Assembly: GCF_000247815.1 (NCBI RefSeq)
Contig: NW_004775881.1
Span: 511,496-575,495 of the forward strand
Reading direction: 5' to 3'
From: Ficedula albicollis
Lineage: Eukaryota > Chordata > Aves > Passeriformes > Muscicapidae
Length of the DNA stretch: 64,000 nt
Part shown: in pieces, positions 14,954 to 26,935 of the stretch
Layout of the letters: each line of letters begins with the position of its first letter
Position numbering within the stretch: the first letter of the stretch is position 1
The notes under the pieces: model-generated
What the model was told of the DNA's origin: nothing
Database searches by the model: none
What the model saw: the letters and a program-made list of their open reading frames with translations, nothing else
Translations under genes and position numbers: made by a program

Positions 14954-17372
14954 CCAGAGGGGTGTTTAAATGCTAGTTTTGAGAATACTCTTTCAGTGAA
15001 CATGTAATTTGGAAATCTGTCATGCCTGGACTGATGGCTTAAAAAATTATTTAGTCCCTGTGAGAATCTATACTATGCCTACCTCCTTCTACATCAAAGT
15101 TCAGCAGCATCTGGTTATTTGTGAGCTTGAAGGTGTATGATATCTACCAGTGTGTTTTGTGAAGTGTTCAGGAGTTCATTTAGCAAGGAAAGAGCAGTGT
15201 CTGGATTATTTTGAACTATATAACTCTAAATAGTATGAAAACATGAAAGCGCAAAATGCTTCTGCACCTATTGCGGAACAAAAGCCCTCCAAAGGAGTGA
15301 TGGAATCTTGATTATGCTGAACTTAGAAATGTTTTGAAAAGATCCCAACAATTATGGGTTTTGTGTGCCTCTGAATGCATTCATCTCTGTAGTGGTCCTT
15401 GCAGAGACAGTATGTATTCTGTATCTAACCCCAAACATATTTGGCCCATGATCTATACTATTAGAGAACTTGCATATTCTCTGAGAAGTGGCACTTCCAA
15501 AAGAGCAGGTGCCAGCAGTTTCAATGATGTCGTCAAGGTCCCCTGGTTCTTCTGAGTTGCTGTAAGTTGCAAATACTATAAATTCCTTTACTTAAAAATG
15601 TATCAGGAACTAAAATAACCCCCTGAAATGAAAACGCAGGACTAGGGAACAAATAATTTACAGCATACATAAACTCGTGAAGAGGAAAAGCTCCCATGTT
15701 TCTCTGCATTCACACAATTTTTTTATTTGATTTTGCTTTTTCTGTTCTTTTTCCAATGAGGAAACAGTATTCATTAAATTCCCTTCTACAACTTTCTCTC
15801 CTGTAATCCCTTTATTGATGGAAGTGTTAATGTAAACCTTCAGGGATTAACTTCCACAAGATAAGCTTCTGCAGGTGTTGGTTTGTTTTGTAACTAGTTG
15901 TTGTTTTGTTTTGTTTTGTTTTGTTTTGTGGGTTTTTTGGTTTTTGTTTTTTAATCTTAAAAGCAGATTTAATTTAATATCTCAAACTCAAGTAATTGCA
16001 TTATGCTGAAGTTAGGAAACCTAGGGTAAAAATGTCAGATCGAGCCACAGGTTATTTCATAGCATCTGAGGGTAGTTTTTTGTCCTAAGTGTTACTCTGA
16101 CGTAATATTACAATATGGGTTAATATGTGGTCTTTCCAAAGTACTTCTAAGATTTACTGGACCCTCTGCAAAGAACTGTTTTTCTCTTATTACCTAATTC
16201 ATAGTCTGCTCTGAGTAGTTTTGGGAGCAACTGGTCTTTGTGCATCTCAGCTCAGAAAACAGAATGAATTAAGTGTTGCACCATGAAGATTTCATTCTAT
16301 TTATTAAATAATCAGCGATAACTTTTGTCTTGCATCTAAAACAGCTGGAAATAAATTTTGATTGTAAAATACAAACATGTTCTGAGATGCTTAGTTCCTA
16401 ATTAAAGACAAATAATTTTTCATTAATTTTCAAAAGTAATCCTTGACTTAACATCTCTCAGTTGAGATAAGTGCAACCCTTTATTATGCTGCAAATGAAG
16501 ATATTAAGTGTTGGAGGATCGCTCTATAAGATTGCACTACATGTTCTGTGTAGGCAGATAATCCCCTCATCCCTTAGCTTCCTCATTCTAATTAGATTTT
16601 ACTATTCCATCCTATAAAACCTAGTAAAAACCCAGACTAGATTAGAGCATGCAAAAATGTTTGTGTATATTAAGGTGGATTTGAAAAAAAAAAAAAGGAA
16701 AGAGTAGTTCCATTTCCTCAGTTGGCACAGTTTAACATTTTTGTTTGTATTTTCAGAAGCTGATGTATTACACAGTCTTGAATATAATTAATTGTAAAAG
16801 CAGGAAAATTTCTTCCCATATTTAACTTTTGGGATGGGTTTTTATCTGTGCTCCTGAATGGTTGCCTTTACTCTCTGAACAACCATCATTGTTTTACCTC
16901 TGGGATGTGCTCATGCAAAAGGCTTGCCCTGAAGATGTGCACCATCTGAAGGGACCTCTGATGATAAAGGTCAGCAACTGTTAAATGAGAAGAACAAGAC
17001 AGTGATCAAGGCATGATTTTCACAAGCTCTATGACGTTGCTTAATACATTAATAATACAGAGTACCTATGCAGAGAAAGAAGAAAAAGGAAATATGACTG
17101 GAAGTTTCTTTTTTTTTTTCATAAGAATGAAGTAAATTTGAAAAGATAAGAGGAAGGGGGAAAAGAAGTGCTAGGTTATTATTGTATTCACTATAAAAGG
17201 GTTCTTTGCTTGGGTCGATGATTAGTCATTCACCATTGTTGGGAGTCTTGTTTGTATGATTTGAAATGGGTGTACCTGCTAAAGGTACTCTGAGTGGCGC
17301 TCCTCATGCAGCAGTGGTGTAATAAGGCAGATGGCTGAGGGATTCATTTCACGTGACATCCCTAAATGGCCC
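14954..17372. other. non-coding sequence with a (TTTTG)n microsatellite
   Basis: The only structured item is a perfect TTTTG pentamer run at about 15898-15929. Otherwise it is AT-rich with no recognised gene. Confidence 0.5.
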
Positions 17373-17533
17373 AGCTTTGCAAAGTGATAGAAGCAGCTTT
17401 GCAAAATGATAGAAGCAGCCCTGTAGAGCCATTCATGGCCATTAAGGATTCTGAAGGGAGTGGGTACTATGATGTGCCCTGTAGAGCCATTCATGGCCAT
17501 TAAGGATGCCAAAGGGAGTGGGTACTATGATGT
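17373..17533. repeat. adjacent 22-bp and 58-bp tandem repeats
   Basis: A 22-bp unit starting AGCTTTGCAAA occurs at 17373 and 17395 with one mismatch. A 58-bp unit starting GCCCTGTAGAGCC occurs at 17418-17475 and 17476-17533 with a few mismatches. Confidence 0.85.
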
Positions 17534-17774
17534 CTCCTGTGATGTCTGTTCTGAGGAATTTGAAGGTTTGCCTGGGTCAAATCAAAAGTAAATCTAACCT
17601 AGCTTTATAATTTGGATGGTTGCTGACGGTAGATGCCTACAGAAGAGCACAAGAGTGGATCAGAGATGTCATGGTACTCTTCAGAATGATCTTCTGTATT
17701 TAGTGATTTGTGCTTCCAGTTCTGCTCCTGGTAGAGGTGGTGTCTTTAATCAATTTAGTCACTATGAATTTGTC

Positions 17775-20580
17775 CCACTCTCCTGGAATGTCTAAAATAT
17801 TAACAACTGCAGCATCCTAGACAATGGGTTTCACAGATCACAGAGTAAAGAATTATCCAGCACATTACTGGTATCTGCAAAAGATGCTTCTCCTCTCTGA
17901 CCAGTAAAAAGGAATAGTAAAAAGCAATAGATACAGATAGTGAAGAAACAATACATTGTGAATAAAATTTAACTCAAGAGTACAGTGGACTCTACCTGTA
18001 GTAGTTTCATCAACCTTCCAAAAGCTTCTAAGTTATTTGAAATGCATCCTAAGAGCCACTCACTGTGGAATCTGAGTCAGAGAAGTTGAGAACCCGAGGT
18101 AGGGCTTTCTCCATGTCCTGTTTGTAACTGGTTTTCCACTAGAATTTCTCAATTGCTTGTAACATCAATGCTTACATCTCGTTACTTTGTATACACCTCT
18201 CATGGGTTTTATCACTTAGGATGTATAATCTGTTTCAGTAGCAACATGGTGCATCTTCTCACAGTCTGCGCAAAGACTGTTTCTAAAATCTCCACCAGTT
18301 CTTATATCCACTCACAGAGTTTGCGAAGGAAAGAGGATGCTAAGATCTGCTCCTATTCCTGATTGCAAGAGTTTCATGCTATATAAGCCACTGTCTTGCA
18401 CCTTTCTTTTCAAAGATAGTCCTTACCTGAATTGATGGCTGGCTATGAAAACTTATTTCGTAGTAGTAGAAAGTGCTTAGTGTCACAGATACAGTTAAAT
18501 AGCAATAGTCTAACTGTGTTTGGCCTTAAGATATAGGCTATCTATGTTTTCAAGGGATCTTGAGTTGTTTGTAGCAGGTGCCTACCACAGTAGGATTCTG
18601 GTGCTTGAAAGAGATCTCCAGGCACTATCACAATCCAAATGATGATGTGATTGATTTAAGATAATATTGTTCTTGTCTCTCCTGATGCCAGACTTTCTTT
18701 TCAAGTGCCTTTTTTTGTTTAAACAGACAGATGCATTCACATGGTTATTATATTATAGTTTCCTATGCTGTCCCCTAATTTGCTTTTCATGTACACAAAA
18801 ATGTATTGTTCTTCCTGTAAGGTAAAATGGATGTGGTTTCATGTAGAAATGAATGTCCTATATATCCCAGTTCAGCTTGGCAGAGTCTTAAAATTGTGCA
18901 TATGAGTGGTTCTGATTTATTCCTCTTTCATTAGCTGTTGCTTCCTAAGTTGTGATGCCAGTTGAAAAGACTGATATTCATGCAGGAGTATATGTACAAG
19001 GTCTTCTGAGAATGTAATTTTTTGCAGAAATTTAACCTACATCAGAGCTGAGCATTTGCTTATAAGCAGCTGTTTGGGGTTGGGTTTTCTTTTCTTTTAT
19101 TTCTTTTTCTTTCCTTTTCTTTCCATTTTTTTTTCCTTTTCTTTCCTTTTCTTTCCTTGCCTTTCCTTTTCTTTCCACCACTCTCCTGGAATGTCTAAAA
19201 TATTAACAACTGCAGCATCCTAGACAATGGGTTTCACAGATCACAGAGTAAAGAATTATCCAGCACATTACTGGTATCTGCAAAAGATGCTTCTCCTCTC
19301 TGACCAGTAAAAAGGAATAGTAAAAAGCAATAGATACAGATAGTGAAGAAACAATACATTGTGAATAAAATTTAACTCAAGAGTACAGTGGACTCTACCT
19401 GTAGTAGTTTCATCAACCTTCCAAAAGCTTCTAAGTTATTTGAAATGCATCCTAAGAGCCACTCACTGTGGAATCTGAGTCAGAGAAGTTGAGAACCCGA
19501 GGTAGGGCTTTCTCCATGTCCTGTTTGTAACTGGTTTTCCACTAGAATTTCTCAATTGCTTGTAACATCAATGCTTACATCTCGTTACTTTGTATACACC
19601 TCTCATGGGTTTTATCACTTAGGATGTATAATCTGTTTCAGTAGCAACATGGTGCATCTTCTCACAGTCTGCGCAAAGACTGTTTCTAAAATCTCCACCA
19701 GTTCTTATATCCACTCACAGAGTTTGCGAAGGAAAGAGGATGCTAAGATCTGCTCCTATTCCTGATTGCAAGAGTTTCATGCTATATAAGCCACTGTCTT
19801 GCACCTTTCTTTTCAAAGATAGTCCTTACCTGAATTGATGGCTGGCTATGAAAACTTATTTCGTAGTAGTAGAAAGTGCTTAGTGTCACAGATACAGTTA
19901 AATAGCAATAGTCTAACTGTGTTTGGCCTTAAGATATAGGCTATCTATGTTTTCAAGGGATCTTGAGTTGTTTGTAGCAGGTGCCTACCACAGTAGGATT
20001 CTGGTGCTTGAAAGAGATCTCCAGGCACTATCACAATCCAAATGATGATGTGATTGATTTAAGATAATATTGTTCTTGTCTCTCCTGATGCCAGACTTTC
20101 TTTTCAAGTGCCTTTTTTTGTTTAAACAGACAGATGCATTCACATGGTTATTATATTATAGTTTCCTATGCTGTCCCCTAATTTGCTTTTCATGTACACA
20201 AAAATGTATTGTTCTTCCTGTAAGGTAAAATGGATGTGGTTTCATGTAGAAATGAATGTCCTATATATCCCAGTTCAGCTTGGCAGAGTCTTAAAATTGT
20301 GCATATGAGTGGTTCTGATTTATTCCTCTTTCATTAGCTGTTGCTTCCTAAGTTGTGATGCCAGTTGAAAAGACTGATATTCATGCAGGAGTATATGTAC
20401 AATGTCTTCTGAGAATGTAATTTTTTGCAGAAATTTAACCTACATCAGAGCTGAGCATTTGCTTATAAGCAGCTGTTTGGGGTTGGGTTTTCTTTTCTTT
20501 TATTTCTTTTTCTTTCCTTTTCTTTCCATTTTTTTTTCCTTTTCTTTCCTTTTCTTTCCTTGCCTTTCCTTTTCTTTCCA
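17775..20580. repeat. 1,403-bp direct tandem duplication (two copies) ending inside an LTR edge
   Basis: Copy 1 is 17775-19177 and copy 2 is 19178-20580, with offset 1,403. The only substitution I read is G19000 to T20403. Each copy ends with a target site GCAGC followed by the first ~107 bp of the ERV LTR (from 19071 and 20474), within a (TTTCC)n tract. The same chance frame appears at 18153 and 19556. Copy 1 therefore contains an orphan LTR edge. Confidence 0.95.
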
Positions 20581-20608
20581 TTTCTTTCCTTTTCTTTCCT
20601 TGTTACTT
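20484..20608. repeat. (TTTCC)n pyrimidine repeat in the 5' LTR remnant
   Basis: This is an irregular TTTTC/TTTCC repeat just inside the LTR start. A shorter copy is at about 19081-19177 at the junction of the 1,403-bp duplication. The 3' LTR has only a short T-rich stretch at the matching place, so this tract has expanded. Confidence 0.8.
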
Positions 20609-20759
20609 GTGGAATTTTTTTTAGAGAACCTATAGTATATATACCTAGGAAGGAAATGATAACCGGGGCAAGAGGGGCTCTGCCTCTCGCCAGGAAGAGG
20701 CACGGGAAAAGCAGTCTTTTGTATGGTGTGGATCTGATGGCCTGGCACATCACAACCAC

Positions 20760-22000
20760 AAAAATATGAGGTGTTAGTTGATACTGCTGTGCAGTGTACC
20801 CTAATGCCATCGGGGCATGTGGGGCAGAACCTGTTTCCATTGCTGGGGTGATGAGGGGATTGCAGCAACTGACTCTGCTGGAAGCTGAGGTGAGCCTGAC
20901 AGGGAAGGAGTAGCAGAAACATCCTATTGTGACTGGGCCAGAGGCCCTGTGTATTTTGGGCATAGATTTTTTCAGGAGCGGCTACTACAAAGACTCAAAG
21001 GGGTTCAGGTGGGCTTTTGGAATAGCTACTGTAGAGACAGAGAGCATTAAGCAGTTGAACACCTTGCCTGGACTATCAGAAAACCCATCTGCAGTAGGAC
21101 TCCTGAAAGTGACAGAGCAACAGGTACCAATTGCCACCATGACAGTGCACTGCTGGCAGTACCGGACACATCGAGATGCTGTGATCCCCCATCCACAAGA
21201 TGATCCCACAAGATGATCTGTGAGCTGGAGAGCCAAGGGGTGGTCAGCAAAACCCACTCACCCTTCAACAGCCCCATCTGGCCTGTGTGCAAATCTGATG
21301 GAGAATGGAGACTGACTGTGGACTATTGTGCCTTGAATGAAGTGACTCCACCACTGAGCGCTGCCGTGCCGGACATGCTGGAACTGCAGTACGAGCTGGA
21401 GTCCAAGGCAGCAAGGTGGCATGCCACCATTGACATTGCCAATGCATTTTTCTCCATTCCTTTGGCAGCAGAGTGCAGGCCTCAGTTTGCTTTCACCTGG
21501 AGGGGCGTGCAGTACACCTGGAACTGACTGCCCCAGGGGTGGAAACACAGCCCCACCATCTGCCACGGACTGATCCAGGCTGCACTGGAAAAGGGTGAGG
21601 CTCCAGAACATCTGAAGTACATTGATCACATCATTGTGTGGGGGAACACAATTTGGGAAAGTAGAAAAGATCATCCAGATTCTGCTGGAAGCCAGTTTCA
21701 CCATCAAGATGAGCAAAGTCAAGGGACCTGCCCGAGAGATCCAGTTACTGGGAGTGAAGTGGCAAGATGGATGGTGTCAGATACCCACTGAGGCCATCAA
21801 TAAGATCACTGCAATGTCTCCACTGACCATCAGGAAGGAAACACAAGCTTACCTAGGTGCCATAGGCTTTTGGAGGATGCACATCCCTGAGTACAGCCAG
21901 ATTGTGAGCCCTCTCTACCTGGTCACCCGGAAGAAGAACGATTTCCACTGGGGCCCTGAACAGCAGCAAGCCTTCGCCCCCCTCTCTACCTGGTCACCCG

Positions 22001-22063
<63 letters not shown>

Positions 22064-22630
22064 CCCATGCAGTAGCCCTTGGCCCAGTCAGGACGGGACC
22101 AGAGGTAAAGAATGTGCTTTACTCTGCATCTGGGAACCATGGTCTGTCCTGGAGCCTTTGGCAGAAAGTGCCTGGGACTTGAGGTCAACCACTGGGATTC
22201 TGGAGTCAAAGCTACAGAGGATCTGAAGCCAATTACACTGCCACAGAGAAGGAAATCTTGGCTGCCTATGAAGGAGTTCAAGCTGCCTCAGAGGTGATTG
22301 GCACAGAAACACAAGTCCTCCTGGCACCCTGACTACCAGTGCTGGAGTGGATTTTCAGTGCAAAAGTTCCCCCTTCCCATCACGCCACCGATGCCACATG
22401 GAACAAGTGGATTGCCCTCATCACGCAGCGCGCCCGTATTGGCAACCCAAATCGCCCTGGGATTTTGGAGATAATTACAAACTGGCCAGAAGGTGAAAAC
22501 TTTGGTCTCACTGATAAAGGGGACCTGGGCTGAAGAAGCCCTAGAGTACAACCAACTGCCAGCAGATGAGGCTGGGAGATTAATTTAGCAAAGGCCACAT
22601 GGTTAGTGAACACCTGAGGTTCCACTAACT
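20760..22630 (+). pseudogene. ERV pol remnant: protease, reverse transcriptase, RNase H and start of integrase, broken
   Basis: A protease-like active-site motif at about 20780 reads Asp-Thr-Ala-Val, where retroviral proteases have Asp-Thr-Gly-Ala, and stops follow. Reverse transcriptase signatures begin at about 21213, including TVDY...LNEVTPP at about 21315. A TGA at 21525-21527 falls just before an LPQGW motif (21528-21542). The catalytic YxDD box at 21618-21629 reads YIDH, so one catalytic Asp is lost. A frameshift follows at about 21640-21660. A connection/RNase H-like region continues in the second frame to about 22180 and is interrupted by 61 C at 22002-22062. More stops follow, then a segment with HHATDATWNKW near 22376 leading towards integrase, cut by the N gap. 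No functional enzyme can be made. Confidence 0.85.
22002..22062. repeat. 61-base poly-C tract inside ERV pol
   Basis: The run is preceded by a second copy of a ~20-bp pol segment (first at about 21909-21930, again at about 21980-22000, offset 71). The run replaces part of the connection region. Confidence 0.9.
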
Positions 22631-22669
22631 GAGCAGGCCCTGCCCAATCTGAGCCTCTGCAAAGAACTT

Positions 22670-22730
22670 NNNNNNNNNNNNNNNNNNNNNNNNNNNNNNN
22701 NNNNNNNNNNNNNNNNNNNNNNNNNNNNNN
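22670..22730. other. assembly gap (61 N)
   Basis: Unknown bases fall inside the ERV internal region, between the integrase-proximal remnant and the sequence upstream of the 3' LTR. The true content and size are unknown. Confidence 0.99.
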
Positions 22731-23100
22731 TAGGGTTACACCCAGGACCTTTGACAACTCTAGACAAAAGGGGTAGGTGGGAGCGGCTCCTGGAAGGGGA
22801 CTGGGGTTTCCAATTAAGTAATAAAGTTTGTCGGTGGCAGAATAGCTGATTACTTTCATCTGGTAGCAGGATGACTGTAAAACATTGTCCTAATGATCTT
22901 CAGTCGGGGAATTTTAAATTTGGCATGCCCTTAACACATCTCAATATCTTAACAATACCTTTCAGATACTAGCAAAATGAATAAAAACAACAAGATAGCA
23001 AGACATCTACTGTTAACTTCTTAAACCATCCATCTCTATTTGCAAGGAACAACAGCATCAACTCTAGTTAAGCAGAGTTCACAAAAATGCTGTATTTGTG
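22731..23100. other. sequence between N gap and 3' LTR, unassigned
   Basis: It is presumably ERV internal or untranslated sequence, because it lies between pol and the 3' LTR. No convincing polypurine tract is visible immediately before 23101 and no env motif is seen. Confidence 0.4.
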
Positions 23101-23883
23101 TGTTGGGGGTTGGGTTTTCTTACTTTTTCTTTCGTTGTCGTGGAATTATTCCCACTGAGTTGCTAAGAGGCACAGATGGCTGGATGCTTGAGACAGTCAG
23201 GGAGGGGGAACTCCTCTGGTTTTTGGGAGTTTCTCTCGGAGGGACAGAGACACTTAGAGATTAGAAGCATGTAAAAGGATGGGGGCTGGGGCAGTTGCGG
23301 ATCTTTTTGCTCTCGCTCTTTCTCATCGGAGAAGGGCAGCCAGGCTTTCGTTTTGTGCAGGGAGAATTCACCGGCACCTGAGGGACCTATCACCATCTGC
23401 TCCTGTGAATCGTGGGAATCCTGAAGTTCTCCTCTCCCTGCCCTGTTCAGAGCCGGGCTGCTTGTGGCCTGCCACCGCTGTTCCTTCGGTATTGTTCTGG
23501 GTTTCTCCACGCGGTAACCCGCACCCTCCTGCCTTCCCGGGATGTACTGCAGTTACCGCCACGGGACTTCTAATACATCTCGTCCACCACCCTGGGAATT
23601 TTTGCTCATTCCTGCAGGCTGTGACGGTAACTGCACTGAAGGGGAAATTGCCTGCAGCCAAGAGGACTGTTACTGGGCTCCTGGTTCTGTTTGTTATTAA
23701 TTCTATAGTTGTTGTTTTGTTTGCCTTTTTTATACATACTAGTAAAGAATTGCTATTCCTGTCCTCATATCTTTGCCTGAGAGCCCCTTAATTTCAAAAT
23801 TATAATTCGGAGGGAGGAGGTTTACATTCTCCATTCCAAGGGAGTATCCTGCCTTCCCTAGCAGACACCTGCCTTTCAAACCA
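23101..23883 (+). mobile_element. 3' LTR of the ERV-L-like element
   Basis: The 783-bp block starts TGTTGGGGG and ends ...CAAACCA. It has a GC- and CpG-richer centre (23280-23560), an AGTAAA polyadenylation-like signal near 23741 and a typical purine-rich stretch with an avian ERV-L-like LTR end (GGAGGGAGGAGGTTTAC at about 23808). The 170-codon open frame inside it is a chance frame. Confidence 0.75.
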
Positions 23884-23888
23884 GCAGC

Positions 23889-26831
23889 CTGGCAATACCC
23901 CATAAGGTTTGATTTGAGCATCTGGCCTGAACCTGCTAGAGATGTCTAAGAGGAAGCTTAGGAGAGTTGTTTTTGGAGATGAAAGGTAAAGGTAGACAGC
24001 TTTGTATCATGTATAAAACCTTATACCTCAGGGAAGAAACCTGAGTAAAACCTGGCCTGAGCCAGAAGGGCTGCTTGGTAGGACTGTCTGGAGATCCTGC
24101 CCACACAGGGGTTTGATGATCTTTGCAGGCAGGTAACGCATGTTACTGTGACTGTGGTAAAACTCTGCTGTGGAAGCACATGCTGGGAATTGATGCATTT
24201 TCAGCAGGCAGGGCACAAGGTGCAGGGAGCACTCAATCCCTACTGTAGAAAGGTTTCAACTATTTTCAATAACAACAGTTTTTTAAATAGGAGCGCTGGC
24301 ATGCAATCAGCAAATGAGTGTCCTTGCTGAGGACTGTAAGGACCTGTTTACTGGGTGAAACAGGTTGGGTGTTTCCAAGTTTTGAACTGCTGGAGCTGAC
24401 TGCTGGGAAGTCAAATAGGGTGTCCCTGTGTGTGTGGAGGTGGAGGACACAGTGTCACAGCTGGCATGCTTGGGCTCTGAGCACTTTGAGCTCCCACCAA
24501 GAGCTGTAGATGACTTTTTGCTGTGGATGTTTGGTCTGTTCAGCTCCTTTGCCCATCACCATTGTTAAGACCCACAGAGCTCCTTTTGCCAAGGTTGATG
24601 TGACATTGTTTCTCACTACTGCTGGTGCTGCCAGACTACCGGCTGCACACAGCTAAATGTCTACCTACTTGCTGTGAAAGTTCAGCATTGCACTTTTGCC
24701 AACATAAAGAGCCTGTCTGGGTAAACTTCTGCCTGCCACTTAACGCTTGAGCAAGGTTTTCTCTGAACCCCAGGACAATATACATGTTTAGACATATTGC
24801 TGTGTTTTTGGAAGATAATTTGTTCAGAAGAAGACTTGGTAGATATAGAAGAGAACATTGTTCCTGGCCTGTGGACAGGAAAATTGGGTGAGTACTGTTC
24901 AACAGCTAAGATAAATATAGAGGTGCAGCAACTAATACTTTGTATTTTAAACAATATAAGTATTAGAGAGGATGTGGACCTGATTTCAAGCTTCTCATGT
25001 GCTGGAGAGGGGATCTTTTTTCTCCCTCTTTCTTAGTCCTTATCCCAATATATGTTTTTGCACTAAGATGATAATTTCTTCCCTTTCTGCCTCCATTTTT
25101 GCTTTTTTTGATACTTTGATTCTGTCTCCTGTTTCTTGCTGTGAGACACCGAAGGTGGTTTAGGGTTCTTTACCTCCTGGTTTGTGTTTCCTATGTTATA
25201 TTTGATGGGAAGTTGAAGGCTGCAAGAAAAACATTCTAAAGGGCTGGCACTCCCTTAATTTTGTGAAGAAGTTACATGGCTTTTAGTGATTGCTGAGTGC
25301 TGCCTTCTCCCTTGCTGATTTGATTCATTCTAGTTTACCAAAATCCTGCTGAATTAAATGGAAACATTAGAGGAACTTTTTGGTGGTCATCAGAGAATAT
25401 GTGACTAAACTCCAGCACCTGATGTGTGTTTACCCCTAAAGGGACAGCCAGTGGACATGCAACATGGGGGAGTCTCAGGAGGGAGTGGAGGGGATGATCT
25501 CTGCAATTTTCACCACACAGTTCAGTACCAAAAGCATTGAGCATTTTCTGCTTGCATTTATTTTTTCCCTGTTGCTCAGCAACTCTGAAGAAAATGCTAG
25601 AGCATTTTCCAGCATATCTTATATATAACAGTATGTAGAAGAGACCAGGGACCTTTTTCCAAATGATTCCTGATCAGCCTCCTTCTTTTTGTTCTATTGT
25701 CTGTTTTTCTGCTTCTGGTAGTGTTAAAAGTAATTAGTGTGGAGTCTTCATGGAGCACTTTTATTTCAAGTAGCATTTCACAGTAGATGTTTATGGAAGC
25801 AGTGTTTTGATGTGCAGTTTTAATTACTTGTCAATTCAGCTTGGTTTTATTTGAGCCTATATACCTATAAAGGCTGAACAGAGATCAGTTGTGGACACTG
25901 CTGAAGGCTCGTGGAAAAACCCAATCTGGTTTTTCCCAGGCTGTTGTCTTTCTCAGCTTCAGCCTGGGCCATGCCCAGGCTGGGGATCTTTCTCAGACAC
26001 AAAACAAGGGAAGGAAGAAAGAACAACACAGATAGACACCTGGTGTTGACCACCGAGCCGTGTGAGTGTCTTGTGATGTTTTGCAAAAGGCATGGTTTCA
26101 AAGAGGTGTTGCCTTCTTTGACGAGTCTTTTCTACTTTGTTTTCACAGTCTATCCTATATGTATGCCATGGCTTTTCAATAAATCGTCTCTTCTTGCTGC
26201 TTGGAAGAGGTAGCATGTGTTGCTGTATTCTTTTACTGCTTCCTAACTTTACAGCGACAATCTCTCAGTGTTCACAAAATAGGTAGACATAGAGAGTCAA
26301 AAATATGCAACTGTAAGGGTGATAGTAACAGCACCGGTAGTCAGGGTAGGGTTTTTTTTCAGTAGAGATGCTCTGACTCACTGCTTTGGATGGTAAGTAT
26401 ACAATTTAAAATTCTTTTACTTATGATTGCGCAGCATCTAGTCCCTGAAATAATTACTTCGACATACATCACTGCAGATTTTTTTTTAGGAGCTCACCTG
26501 AGAATATGAAATTTTATTAAACATGGAAAGGGCCCGAAATTACAGTTCTGGTGCTGTAATTTAACCTGATACTTTTATCCTGTTATTTCCCTTGCTGTGT
26601 TCTTTCCATTCATTTCCTACCCCTTATCTTTGAAATCTCATTTTTGAGAATTTGGGGGATTTGGTTGAGGCTTCGTGAATGCCCATTCGTGTATTGTCCT
26701 CACATGTGCAGTAAATTTAGCATGTTCCACCTGTTTTGGAATTTATTGTGCAAGGCCCTGACTCAAAATGAGGTCCTGAAAACCTCAGTCAGACAAATAG
26801 CCTCTGAGTTGGTGATGACAGTGTGATCACA
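23889..26831. other. non-coding sequence, possible degraded LTR at about 25900-26215
   Basis: No exon was recognised. Around 25960-25982 there is a perfect 10-bp-stem, 3-base-loop inverted repeat (CAGCCTGGGC/GCCCAGGCTG), and an AATAAA lies at 26178-26183. The combination resembles an LTR, but I could not define TG/CA ends with a target duplication. Confidence 0.3.
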
Positions 26832-26935
26832 CAAGCTCTAACCTGCCCGACTTGTCCCTTGGTGTGTACAGTGAAACCACCATCAAGCTCTAACCTGCCA
26901 GACTTGTCCCTTGGTGTGTACAGTGAAACCACCAG
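26832..26935. repeat. 52-bp tandem duplication
   Basis: A unit starting CAAGCTCTAACCTGCC occurs at 26832 and 26884 with about one mismatch. Confidence 0.9.

Larger units (their letters stand above)
20474..23883 (+). mobile_element. defective ERV-L-like endogenous retrovirus with 5-bp target duplication
   Basis: The element starts TG at 20474 and ends CA at 23883. It is flanked by GCAGC on both sides (20469-20473 and 23884-23888), a 5-bp target duplication. The order is a 5' LTR remnant (20474 to about 20612), a pol remnant beginning in protease, a 61-N gap, unassigned sequence, and a full-looking 3' LTR (23101-23883). gag, env and most of the 5' LTR are absent. The two LTR starts match (TGTTTGGGGTTGGG and TGTTGGGGGTTGGG). 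The pol sequence resembles avian ERV-L-like elements. The element is not functional. Confidence 0.8.

Noticed and set aside
23279..23791. 170-codon open frame
   Set aside because: It lies wholly inside the 3' LTR, has no recognised domain, and is a chance frame in GC-rich sequence.
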